Positions 44,993 to 56,338 of a stretch of DNA of 64,000 nucleotides are shown piece after piece. Numbering within the stretch: the first letter of the stretch is position 1; every line of letters starts with the position of its first letter. The stretch is from Amanita rubescens (Eukaryota; Basidiomycota; Agaricomycetes; Agaricales; Amanitaceae). A model generated the notes under the pieces. That model was not told where the DNA came from, ran no database searches, and saw only the letters and a program-made list of their open reading frames with translations. The position numbers and the translations under genes are program-made. The stretch spans positions 48,731 through 112,730 of the forward strand of contig WION01000170.1 of assembly GCA_015039365.1 (NCBI GenBank), in the 5' to 3' direction.

Positions 44993-46203
44993 TCACCGTT
45001 TAATGAATCCGACGAGTTCCTTCTGCAGTTCCCTCTGCCTTCGTGCTTTCTCCAGATCGTCGACACTGCGTAAATCATATACGATATCTCTGGTCTTGCC
45101 AAAATATACCTAATTTTAAAAAAAAGTCAAATCGCATCTCTGCGTGATATTTTACGAAACTAACCTCTTGTAGGAGATTTCTCATCTTAATTTCCATATC
45201 TTCTATCATCCTTCCAGTATTCGAAATATGCGACGTCATGTCGTGTAATGGGCAGTCCTGTTCTGTCTGAACAGCTCCAGTCAATTAGTTTACAGCGATA
45301 CAAAGATTGAATGGTACCTGTCGCGTCATACTCCCACTCAGACTCACTGCACCTTGTCGTTTCAAACCCTCAACACCTTTTTTCTCTCCGTGTTCTTTAT
45401 CTTCACCTTCCGATTCTTTACGTGTTAAGAGATGCAGCATGATTGTCGACGTTAGCTTATAATGTGCCTGGCGTCCCCGCTCAGCTGCTTCAAATACATG
45501 AATGGAATCCCATGACCCTGAAGGTTCGTTTGGTGATCCCGGCGTCATCGCTACAGAAAAAAATCAGCTCAAAAAACGCCTGATTGAACGTATATAAACA
45601 TACTCTTTTTCATCAAAACAACTCCTGCAAATCCACCATCCTCCAGATCCCACAAATATACAGACGAAACGCCTCCTTCGAAGTATCTGAGAATAATAGA
45701 ACAAGGACGTACATTGCTATTGTTAGGAAAAAGTAAAACTCGCAAAGATGAAGTGAATCGTACAATTCGCGATAAGTGTCAAAAGCCTCATTTGCCGCAA
45801 TCTCCAATTTTCGCAGTTTGGCCGACGGTATCGTCCCGTCCTCTAGAGGAGGATCGTATTCGTTTGACCATGGTGACCTGAGGCAAGTCGTATGGTGTCA
45901 ATTTTTGCTTCCGCAGTATAAACGGTTAAGAAAACCGCAACATCACGAAGAGAATACGCCCCCCCCCCCTGCAACAGATATATGTACTCACCTATAACTG
46001 TCGCCATCGCGATTATAGTCGCACGCGAGGTAATCCCTTCCTGTGGCTCGATCCGTTTTGAGCTTTAGAGGTTGATCCACGCTTCCAAGTAGATCATCTG
46101 CGTAGTCTGGGCAAATTGCAACAAGAGCCTCCACGTTCTCCTCTGTACGTGTCGGCGGCAGGCGCCGCATGAGATCTAGCATCGAGTCCACCAGCTCAGT
46201 CAT
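44993..46203 (-). CDS. F-actin-capping protein subunit beta
   Basis: Minus-strand exons: 46203-45992, 45877-45764, 45686-45604, 45550-45318, 45266-45165, 45109-44993; 286 residues. With the alpha subunit it caps barbed ends of actin filaments in cortical patches. Landmarks match the family throughout: [152 protein letters not shown]. Start chosen at MTELVDSM; an upstream in-frame MSASIFRN would add 23 residues. An acidic, Lys-rich stretch near residue 190 is an insertion relative to the animal protein. Confidence 0.93.
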
Positions 46204-46389
46204 GGTTGCAGATAAGGCTGCTTCGGCCTTGGAATGCAAGATATTAATGTTTCTAAATATGGAAGCACTCATTTTGTAAGACAAATCAATCATTATTCGG
46301 ACGTAGATAGCACAGGCCTAGCTACGTATCACAACCATATCAGAGAAGATCAGACAAAGTAAATAGAAATATTGTTCGTTTGGATAAGT

Positions 46390-47802
46390 TCACTCCTCAT
46401 CCTCATCATCGTCGTCATCATCAGCCTCTTCAAGCCACTGCGATATATCATATCATAAGCACAGAATCAAATAGATACTAAAAGCATATGCACGAACCTT
46501 CAAGAATGGCTCGCTGGACTTGCGCACCTTCTTGCTAGTTTCTTTGTCAACATATTTCTTGCTAACGTGAGTGCCCCATTGCTTGATGAGATCCTCCTCC
46601 AAAAGGTCGGCTTGATAAAGCTCCATCAGAATCTTGGGAACAGAGGAAAGAAGGTCTGGATGGCTCAGCCCGACGAAGCGTTCGATTCCACCCAGTAACG
46701 ACTTTTGATGCTTCTCTGATGTCACCATCTATGTGAGTTAATCAGACCCTCCATTCGCATATGGACCAGGGAAAAACCTACCTTGGTGAATAAAGGTACA
46801 TAATGTGGGATCTCTTTTAAGATGTCCTCCGTAAACAGTGCCTGGACGATCACAAGAACGGTCTTGTGTTTCTTCTCTATACCCAGCTCTTCAGCTTTCT
46901 TGTATATGGCGATTGCATGGGTTTTAGGCTCTTCTTCGTCATCTCGGTCGTTCTCCTCGATCCACCGACCGAGCTGGGAGTACGGGCTGTTAGCATCTTC
47001 GTCGCTTCCGCCTTCGTCATCTCCTCCGATGGCGGTCGATGCTAGGCTACTCTCGAGAGCCTTCATGCGTTGCTTGACAGCTTCTGGAGATGTATCGGCT
47101 GACCAGTCCTCCTTGGCAAGAGCAGCGTCAGCGTTAAGGTCAGCGGCCTCCGCCTTGATCTTCTTAGTAAGCTCGTCGTCGCTCTCGGCGCCGTCAGCTG
47201 GATTGTCGTGGCCATTCTCTCCGTTTTGCTCAGATTGAGCCCCTCCAACGCCCGCCGCAGCGTCACCTACATTCCTCTTCCTGCCTTTGTTGGCCTTGAC
47301 AGGAGGGTTCTTCAGTATGAATGTTGTCAATTTATGACGCATGTCAATCCCTGTCCGCTCGCCGCAAGCTTTGCAGTCGCGGATAATACCCTCAGTCCTA
47401 CCATTCTTGGTAATGATAAGTTCGGTCTCAGGGTTCTTGCAGGACTTGCAAAGAACGAACTTCTCGATGAAGACATCGAGTAGCTCACGGAGTCTGTTTG
47501 CATCATGGGCACCATTGACAATGTATCGATCATTCTTCTCATCGAACGAGGTTTGAGCACCAAGTTCGCATCCGAAGAATTTGGTGGTATAGGTAGGGGG
47601 GCGACTGAGGGCTCGAGCGACGTCGGACATATTAGGAACGACGGTCTTGATCCCGTTGCCCTTGCCTTCGATTTTGGTGGTAAGGAGGGGCATGCTACGA
47701 ATAAATGATGAATATCAAACGGATGGTACGAAACGCAAGTACGACTTGCCGGTAACGGTAGAATTTGTCATCGACATCTCGACGGATGTTTACGGAAGCC
47801 AT
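46390..47802 (-). CDS. TIF5: Translation initiation factor eIF5
   Basis: Minus-strand exons: 47802-47750, 47694-46782, 46728-46498, 46437-46390; 414 residues. eIF5 is the GTPase-activating protein of eIF2 in start-codon selection. N-terminal domain: [18 protein letters not shown], with the conserved N-terminal Arg, then [22 protein letters not shown], and a zinc finger CKSC...CKAC. After a variable charged linker comes the W2 HEAT domain with the AA boxes, ending [15 protein letters not shown]. The first intron has a GC donor (CG|GCAAGT at 47749). Without this first exon the protein would start at MPLLTTK and lose the catalytic Arg, so the short first exon matters. Confidence 0.92.
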
Positions 47803-48266
47803 GCTGGGCGTATTTTAATTAATACAGGACTGCAACTGCTGCCATTCAGTGGGCGGTCAACAATAGTACACAACACATAACGCAGGCTCGCAACTTACAG
47901 TAATGGAAAGGGATTTCGGTAGAAAACGTTTGTGCTCCGGTATAGCAAAATACGGACGAAGCATGAATCCTCTGCCTCGACACAGAGATGAAGGGGTGGT
48001 TATTGAGACTTGGTTAGACGTAATCGTGAAGACTTGCGGGGGCTTCACTGATACCAGGAGGGAGATGGTGGTGGTTGAGTAACAGGAGGAACTCGCCAAC
48101 TGGGTCAAAATATTTCGACGCTCGGCAAATGCCGTTACTCCTCGCGGGCCGGACCGGCGGATCCTTAAAAAGGTATGCCTGGATCCTAATGCTGTACTTC
48201 TAGACATTCACCGAGTAACGTACAGTCCGTATATGGTCCATAAGGAATCAATAGAAATAGAGAAGG
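47803..48266. other. Intergenic, eIF5 promoter side
   Basis: Nothing coding recognised; should contain the eIF5 promoter and the 3' flank of the F-box gene. Confidence 0.5.
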
Positions 48267-49836
48267 TCAAGGAAATGGAGTAGTGCGCAATGCAATAGGC
48301 AGCAGGTCCCTCTCTTCGCCACTTTCCCATAAAGTCTTGATGCTGGGGATGCTCTTTGCAATAGCGCACATGTAGCCATATTCAACACCATACCCCCCTT
48401 GCCAGAGTCCAATATCCCTTAAATGCCAAGTCTTATAACGTCGCTCCTGAAGCGCAGCAAGGAGTGTTTTCTGAGTCAGAGTGTAAGCATTACTCAAGCA
48501 TTTATAATCGGGACCTACCATGTTCTCAGAAGATCCGAATCCGTCGGTCAGAAATAGTGACAGCTGGCGCAGATGGGGTAATGAGGTTGACAGCATGTCG
48601 AATACGTCAACATTCAGGGTTCGGACATTCATTCGCAGATATAAGAGCTGCGTGCACTCTTTCAGCGCAGTTATAACCCTCGCCATTTCGTCAAAATGCA
48701 AGTAGCGATCACGGATAGTCAGGGCTGTGAGGGACCGTGAAGATCGCTGGATGCCGTTTAACAGGATGTCAATGCCTTCTGGTCGGTTCGTGGGGTACAG
48801 CTGTAGAGATTTCAAATTTGCGAATAATCTCTGATCCGATGTACATTCCGCAAGCGATTGAGCGAGAGGTTCCTCGGCGCTGGGATCCAACCCCGCTCGC
48901 TGAGGATTGAGTCGTAGCTCCAGGTCCTGAAGCTGTGGCATTTGACTGAGGAAGACCGGAATACCCGAACCGTCGTTCTGGAAAGCATTGTCAAAGTGGC
49001 CTCTGAGACTAAGGCAGGAGAGATTGGGGAAAGGTCCCAACAGCTTGAGAAAAGAAGAGAGATTAAACTTTGTCCAACACCATAGTCGGAAAAAGTGCAA
49101 CCGAGGAGCGAGCGAATTCAAAACAGGAATGATGTCCTGGACAAGGCATAGCCCCTGTACTGTGGTTTCGTCAGGATGCTGGACAAACTCAATTGACAAT
49201 TCTTCTAAGGACTGAAAATCGGGTTTCGTGACTAGGATGCGCCTGATACTGTCAAGATCACCTCCTAGAGAACATTTGTTCAGTCTGGTGCCAAAAGTGC
49301 TCCACGCGCAGGAAAAGATAGGCACGCAATCGATGTAACTCGGCGTGCCATAAAGATATACAGAAAATTCTGTCACATTTTTTAAACCTGGGAATATGAT
49401 CTTCACGTCATCCAGAAAGACCCTGTCGCTACTTGGAGGCGTGGGTGATCCCGTTCGCTGGCGTCCGACAACCCTGCCAATCTTGGCGTTCAATCGCTCT
49501 TTCCAAGAGAGGCTTGGAGAGTTGGGACGAGCTGGGGTGGACAAGAATTCGAAGCGAAGGCTGAGGCTTTCGACAAAATCACCAACAAATGGGTCACTAC
49601 GTAAGAAGTTAGAACGTCGCGTCCAAATGTATTTCAATCACATACGATAGACGTCGTAAAAACGCCACGCTTCTCTTCGCTTCCTTGGGCGAGTTTGATA
49701 TTCGGATGTGGCTATACCGGTTCTTCATCACGGTGTGGAAGAACAAGCTGTTCAGACTCAAAAGTCGTTTCAGCTCGTCTTCAGGTATGAGCTGGACTAT
49801 TTGCAGCCATACGTCCATAGGAAGATCTGGAACCAT
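48267..49836 (-). CDS. F-box/LRR-type protein
   Basis: Minus-strand exons 49836-49646 and 49596-48267; 506 residues. The start MVPDLPMDVWLQIVQLIPEDELKRLLSLNSLFFHTVM is a typical agaricomycete F-box, followed by NRYSHIRISNSP. The long second exon has leucine-rich repeat-like spacing (NLSCLSLRGHF, QLQDLELRLNP, NLKSLQLYPTN, SLTALTIRDRY, QLLYLRMNVRTL, HLRQLSLFLTD). Probably an SCF substrate receptor. Unrelated in sequence to the two other F-box genes of the window, apart from the F-box. Confidence 0.8.
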
Positions 49837-50152
49837 TGCTGGGTTTAAGCGTAGCGAGTAAGCTGTGGTGTCGCCCTTGACCCATTTTATGTGGTGATGG
49901 AAGGTGATGGCCGGAAGTGGCCTCAACTTTGCATTGCCACACGGCGATCCTCGCCTTGACTTCACTGGCACAGGGTAACAATTTAAAGTACTATCAAGAT
50001 TCAAGCTACAATGACAAAAAATTTGCTACAGCATAGGTATATCAGTACATATCATCGTCCTTGGTATGCAGATCATCGAAAGCATCTCTAAGAAAAGGGA
50101 ATACGTGGAGCCGCGCACGCACAAGTCTCAATAATCAGTCGGTCTCGTCGCA
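49837..50152. other. Intergenic
   Basis: Nothing recognised; promoter side of the F-box gene and 3' flank of the Hsp70-like gene. Confidence 0.5.
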
Positions 50153-53100
50153 TTACTTTCCTTTCTTGCCTTTCTTCGGTTTAGCCTTCTTCTTCTTCCC
50201 ACTACCGGTATTCTGCTCTTCCTTCTCTTCCTCCTCTCCTTGGTCCTTGCCCTCAGCCAATGCGTCTTCCAGCCCACCCAGGAGATCTTCTTGATCCTCG
50301 CCGTCTTGCTTGTCAACTGGCCCAGGCTCGCCCTGGACTTCTGCCGTCTGTCCCTGATCGCCAAGTTGTTCCCCCCGTGCGTCTTGGGTTTCAGAGGGTT
50401 GTCCAGGGTTAGCAGATGGCTCAGCGTCTTGTTCAGCGTCACCGCCTTCATTTCCATCGTCCTGTTCATCGCCCCAGGCATCCGCTAAGCCGCCCTTTTT
50501 CTTCTTGTTCTTCTTTCCTTTCACGGCGGATGTCCATTCTGTGTCTTCCACCGCAGGCGTCACCGGCGTTGGGGGCTCCATGAGGCCTTGTTCAGCGTCC
50601 TGTTCATCGCCCCAGGCATTGGCTAAGCCGCCCTTTTTCTTCTTCTTCTTTCCTTTCGCGGAGGATGTCCATTCTGTGTCTTCCACCGCAGGCGTCACCG
50701 GCGTTGGGGGCTCCATGAGTCCTTGTTCAGCGTCCTGTTCATCGCCCCAGGCATCCGCTAAGCCGCCCTTTTTCTTCTTGTTCTTCTTTCCTTTCGCGGA
50801 GGATGTCCATTCTGTGTCTTCCACCGCAGGCGTCACCGGCGTTGGGGGCTCCATGAGTCCTTGTTCAGCGTCACCGCCTTCATTTCCATCGTCCTGTTCA
50901 TCGCCCCAGGCATCCGCTAAGCCGCCCTTTTTCTTCTTGTTCTTCTTTCCTTTCACGGTGGATGTCCATTCTGTGTCTTCCACTGCAGGAGTCACTGGCG
51001 TTGGGGGCTCCGTAGGTCCTTGTTTGCCTTTTTTCCCCTTCTTCCCTTTCACCGTGGTTCCCCAATCATCCTCCGCCACAGGCGTCGCTGGCGTAGAAGT
51101 TTCTTGCTTGCCTTTCTGTCCCTTCTTCTTTTGCTTGCCCCACGCTGGAAAGCCGTCGTCCTCTGCGTCAGCCGCCTCTTCTGGATTAACATCTTCAACT
51201 TCGGCGGATGCCTCGGCGGGTTCTGCAGACGGAGCTTCGGCTTTGTCTGCCTGATGCTCTTTAGCAAGCGTGTCTCCCGGATGAGCTTCCGCCGATTCTT
51301 GTGGAGCGTCCTCAACCGGAACAGGTTCCTCTCCTGCTCCTGCTTCAGCTGGATCACCCACGTGTTCTGACACTTCCGCCGGCGGTATCTCCGTTTCAGC
51401 AGCTTGAGTATGTTCTATGGTCTGTTCTGATACTTCTGGAAGTTTCTCCTCAGTTGCGGGAGCTTGAGACGACTCAACCGTCTGTTCTGGAATGTGAGGC
51501 GTTGCAGGAGGATTAGGCGTATTAACTTTGGACTTGGGTTCGACAACCTGTTCCTGCATTTGCGGTGTTGCTGGCGGGTTAGGCGTTACAGCCCTGGACT
51601 TGCGTTTTTCAGCAGCACTTTGCGCAGGTTCAACAACCTGCTCCTGCACTTGCGGCGTTCCTGGCGGGTTAGGCGTTACGGCCCTGGACTTGCGCTTTTC
51701 AGCAGTATCTTGAGCGGCTTCAACCGCCTGTCCAGGTACATGGGGCGTTGCTGGCGGATTGGGCGATACGGCCTTGGAACCCGCAGCCGACCGCGATGCC
51801 TTACCCCATGGCGATGCCTTTCCGGAGCCACCACCCCGTCCTTCAACCGCCTGTTCAGTTACATGGGGCGTTGCTGGTGGATTAGGCGATACGGTTTTGG
51901 AACCTGCAGCCGACGGTGCTTTACCCCACGGCGATGCCTTTCCGAGTCCGGAGCCACCCCATCCAAATCCACCTGTTCCCAAGGCGGATCCAGCCTTCTC
52001 CGCAGCTGTCCTTGTTGAGGATCCCCATCCTGGACCCGATTTAAGTTCAATGTCGTCTTGTTTCTTATTTCCAAATCCACCCGTTCCCAAGGCGGATGCA
52101 GCCTTCTCCGCAGCTGACCTTGCTGAAGATCCCCATCCAAGACCCGATTTAAAATCAGTGTCGTCTTGTTTCTTGCTGGAGCCAAAGAGTCCTGTTCCAG
52201 ATGATGTATCCGCAGCTCCTGAACCTCCCGAACCAAAGCCAAGGCCAAAAGAGCCTAGCTTGCTGCCTAACCCACTGACTGCGCTGGAAGTCATGAACGA
52301 GGAAATGGAACCTGAGAATAATGCTGGTGCTCCAGTGTTCGAGTCAGGAGGTGGAACTGGGTTGTCCGGCAAACTTAGACCTTCTTCCCCTCCTCCACCG
52401 GTAAATGAGCCAGGAACATCAACTAGGGAGTTATCCACCACTGCCGCGCTGTTGTCTCCTCCAAGGTTCCAACTTGCGTCCGGATTATCTCCAAGGTTCC
52501 ACGCATCTTGCGCTCCAACATCAAGGTTATCAGCTCCACCTGATACAACTTCCGTATTGGCGACGTCCAACAGACCCGTTCCCGAAACTCCAGTTACATC
52601 TCCAGCATTGTCTGCCACCACGACTGGTTCCGGCTCAGGAATAGGCTCAGGCATAGGCTCAGGCTGTAGCACCTGAGCAGCAAGAGGACTAAGCGATTTC
52701 TCCGCCTTGTGGGGAGGAGACGCCTTTCTAGTTAGCCCACGGGAAGCGAGGAGTATCGCTGACTTGGGCGACGCTGGCGCTGAAGGCTTTGGCGAGGGCG
52801 TGACTGTAGCTTGTCCGACATCGCGCGGCGTGGGGGGCGGTTTCGGTGATGAATGAGGGGGTGTTGCAGCTGCAGCTGCAACTGCAACTATCTCGGGCTG
52901 GACTGGCGGCGGAGGTAGTTGAGGAGAAGCGCGAGCGGTGGAAGCCGTCATAGATTGCTTTCGGCTCTTGGCTTTAGGTGTATGCGGTTGCATAGGTGGT
53001 TGTGTGGGCGGTTGAGAGGGCGGTTTTGGAGTTGGTTGTGGAGGTGGTTGAGGGGTTGGTTGTTGAGGTTGTTGCGGGGTTTGAGGTGTCGGTGTCGGTG

Positions 53101-56100
53101 GTTGTTGCGGTGATTGAGGAGTTTGAGGTTGGATGGGCGATCTAAGTTGTGGGTCTCCCGCTCCCCAGACGGCGGAGAGCGTTTCGGAAAGCTTGGGACC
53201 AGTTACACTGTTATGCCTTGAACTTCTTGCTGACGCGGTTCGTTCACGGCCTCTAGAATGGACGCTTCCTCGTCTGCTCTCTGTGCTTAGTTCTCTCTCA
53301 ATCTGTTGAGGAACAGGTGACGCTGCTTTGGGCGTTGATGGTTTGCTCGCCGTGCGTTCTCTTGAAAGTTCATGAGGATGAGGAGAAACGGAGGGCGGTG
53401 GAATGCCTCTGATACTTTCCGCAGCATAAAGACTATTGCCATCGTAACTACCAGGCGAGGCAGGATGGTGTGGTTCTGTTGGTGAACGTGCACGGGAAGC
53501 AGGAAGAGAACGAAGTCGTTCAGAACGAGGCGTTCCTCCTCCCCCGACGGAGTGGTCATCTTCTGGATAAATATCCGGTTCGTCATCGTCAATGGCGCGG
53601 TGTCCGTGTTCGTTGTAAACGATAGATGCGGGGCCACTGGTGAAGACATTCAACGTTAGAATTTCATTGGTGGTTAACCTGAAATTCACTTACTATCTGG
53701 TGCTACCCTGTCATATGTACATTAAATCGTGTCAGCCGAAATTCATGGTTACACGCGAGATACAACTTACATTATCCACCCATTTGATTCTCGCCTTGAA
53801 CTCTGTCAACCCAAAATGGATCTCCACGGAAAACACAATAGTCCAATATTGCTTTCCGTTTGTGCCAACTTTAGGCTCTGCACTTCCGCTCAAGAGTGAT
53901 AGATCGGCTTGGACGATACAAAGTGTTGAGAACGTCTCTGGTCAGCGGTCAATTCAAGCAAAAAAAACCTAACCGGGTGAAACGAACCGGAATTTCTATC
54001 GATCCACGTAGGTACGTCGTTTCCACCTCTAAAACACCAAATCTCAACTTCAAACACGGAAAGAAGAGTAAGACTCGTCAATTCTGTAGAGTATTTCCTC
54101 GTGAATACTGTTGATTCTTTGACTTGTACGCTCTGTTCGATTGGTAGCGTTAGAGAGACTTGGGGGATCTAGTCGCTAATCCACTCACTCTCGCCAAGAT
54201 GCAATCAAATGCATCGGGTAACAGCTTTGGACCCGAGGGCAATTCGCATAGTCGATCCATCCGCGCGGCATGGTCCTCGTTGCTTTGATCAAACTCTCGC
54301 AAATATTCGACTCCGTACATGAATTTGGACATGCGGGCCGATACGTGGTGATCGCAAAAGAATCCGATGGCACCGTCTGCGACGGCTTTAGATCTGTAAC
54401 AGTGATTGATTAGGTGAGCGCGGTGGGATGAGAACGAGGAGGGATGACTTGCGTTTGTGAATCTGGACGACTGACGGAGACGCCGTATCGCGCTAAACGT
54501 TCTTTGAGTTGTCTGTTTGAGGTGATGTAAGTAAGGTGAGGGAAGCGAGTGTTGTTGTGAGGAGACGTACGAGAATAGCCATGGCGATGCGGCGTATCCT
54601 CCGACTAGGAAAACAGACTAGTATTGGTGTGTTACTGACGGAAGAGTCAGGTATGGAGACTGTTACTTTAATCATGCCTCTTGATGCATCGATTTGTGCT
54701 TTGATGGCATTGACGGCGGCTGTAGAGTGGAAATGGTCGAAAGCAGGATCAGAGAATACAGGGAAACGCTACCTTCGACTGAGGGTTCGAATAAGTTTGC
54801 GACTACATCCTAGTCAGGAGAGTTTTGATTGCTTGGGGACGACAAACCTTCTTGCCTAGAGATTACAAGTCAGATACTTGTCATTGGACAAAAAGAGGCT
54901 CTTACCCAGTCAATTTCAGTTGCCCACTGCGTATTCCTACCGCAGGGTCCTGATAGACGTGTCGGTCAAGCAGTAGGGACGTACAATGGACGACCAACCT
55001 TGTCTAGCGGCGAACCAAACGGTATAAACTGCAAATCCTTCTTGTCTCTAAATAGCCGCTTTGTTGTTTCGTCAAACTTCTTAGTGATGTGGTCAAGGGC
55101 GTCTGGTGTTCCATATTTTGAGTTTTTCAGTTTCTCTAGGTGACAACGTAAGGAACATAAAAAAAAAACATGGAGATGGCCACACACCTTCTAGGAACTC
55201 TCGTGCTCGACGGCTTACGAACACAGATCCAGCAAAAATGCCTGCACGGATCAGAAGCTTATCAGGGAGGACAAGATATGAACGTACAATCTGGGGGTGC
55301 AATTTCTTCCATCACTAATGGAGATGTGGCTTTGATGCCATACGAAGATATATCCAATGTTCCTCCACCTGCATCAGCAATGAGGAAACCATGTTGCGAG
55401 GGACTCTAGCGGGGACCTTGAATAACCCTGGATACAGTTCGCAACGCAACACTCACGGAAAGAACGTCTGCGGCAAGACCGCTGAGCACACATGCGTGCA
55501 AGCTCGCCTCTCCTTCTGTGACGAACCATATCCTGGCTTTTCCCGCGTTCGTGTCCGGGATGAGACCACCATATATCGCAGCCCTTCTCATCTTGCTTTG
55601 TTGCGGACCTTCCCATCCGTTCGGGTGAGAAAGTACAAATTGAATGTTATTCTCAACCGTGTTCCACAGCGCCGCACCGTTGGCATGTGTATCAGTGATA
55701 AACTTTCTTGTGCAATGATAGAGATATGCCAAAAAGTCACCAAAGACGTGAACAGGTGTTTTTTTCTTTGGTAAGGGACTGAATCGCATTCCGTTCATGT
55801 TGAGGCGCATTGTTCGGGGACGGAGACGTAACTTGAACCTTTTGAGGACATTAATGGATGGTGAAGAAGGTGGTGTATTGGACTTACAACTCGACCTTTG
55901 TCCAACCATCGTCTTCGGCTTGGGATATGATGGTGGCTGCGTCTGCTTCTGCGCCAGCAGCCATGAGCTTTCCTTGCTTGTCATAATAGATTGCGGAGGG
56001 GATCTTTGTGTTGCCGGCTACATGCTCCTGGCCAGGGAATCTGGTGACACCGTGGATTTTCGGTATCTCGCCAGGTTCGAGTATGGCATATGACACCTGG

Positions 56101-56251
56101 GAAGAAAAGTGATCGGGGATAAGTTTTTACTAAGATCAAAGTAAGAGAGTTTTACACCGCTGAATGTTGTACCAACGTCGATTGCAACGACGAGTGAACG
56201 ATATGGGCCAGAATAAGGCTTCCTTGAGCCCGTAGGAGGCGTCTGAGCCAT
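50153..56251 (-). CDS. Hsp70-like ATPase with giant low-complexity C-terminal tail
   Basis: Minus-strand exons: 56251-56156, 56096-55888, 55838-55457, 55405-55288, 55241-55188, 55135-54999, 54949-54906, 54809-54773, 54719-54667, 54617-54571, 54512-54453, 54393-54189, 54132-53988, 53937-53771, 53707-53694 (14 nt), 53636-50153; about 1,750 residues. The first 590 residues are the Hsp70/actin-like ATPase group common in basidiomycetes (HSPA12-like): AIDVGTTFSGVSY (phosphate 1), FLIADAGGGTLDISSY (phosphate 2), VFLVGGYAASPWL (adenosine), then a beta-rich end (FGLTEFKARIKWVDNG). Family members normally stop soon after this. Here the frame continues through a 14-nt exon into about 1,160 residues of Ser/Pro/Gln-rich, Gly-rich and Lys/Glu-rich sequence with tandem repeats and a poly-Lys end. 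Exon 12 starts after a GC donor (54452). The junction 54949-54773 does not keep frame with any canonical splice pair, so an error, an unusual intron or a mutation lies there. Confidence 0.72.
50461..51019 (-). repeat. Four tandem repeats of about 135-160 nt in the Hsp70-like tail
   Basis: Each unit codes for PPTPVTPAVEDTEWTS, a run of KGKKNKKKK type, GGLADAWGDEQD and an acidic linker. The units are nearly identical at the DNA level (for example CTGTTCATCGCCCCAGGCAT recurs near 50462, 50600, 50735 and 50894). Two units carry an extra DGNEGGDAEQ. Confidence 0.9.
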
Positions 56252-56338
56252 GGGAGGAGCCGGGTTGAACACGAGGCGGTTACGTTCGGTTCATTCCCCA
56301 TCAGTCAGGATCACTTGTGCGATATCAGAACAAACGCC
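56252..56338. promoter_or_regulatory. Short divergent promoter
   Basis: Only 87 nt separate the start codons of the Hsp70-like gene (minus) and the coiled-coil gene (plus). No TATA or clear heat-shock element is visible. Confidence 0.5.

Noticed and set aside
50505..52676. Long plus-strand open frames (249 and 305 codons) opposite the low-complexity exon
   Set aside because: They are antisense shadows of the repetitive minus-strand coding exon: Phe/Ser- and Pro-rich, with no domain, and dependent on the same repeats.
50153..53689. The 3.5 kb open exon as a stand-alone gene starting MNFRLTTN
   Set aside because: The part before 53636 reads intron sequence. Phase-compatible exons upstream continue an Hsp70-like protein whose conserved end (KWVDNGSTRYGPASIVYNEHG) crosses this junction, so a single gene fits better.
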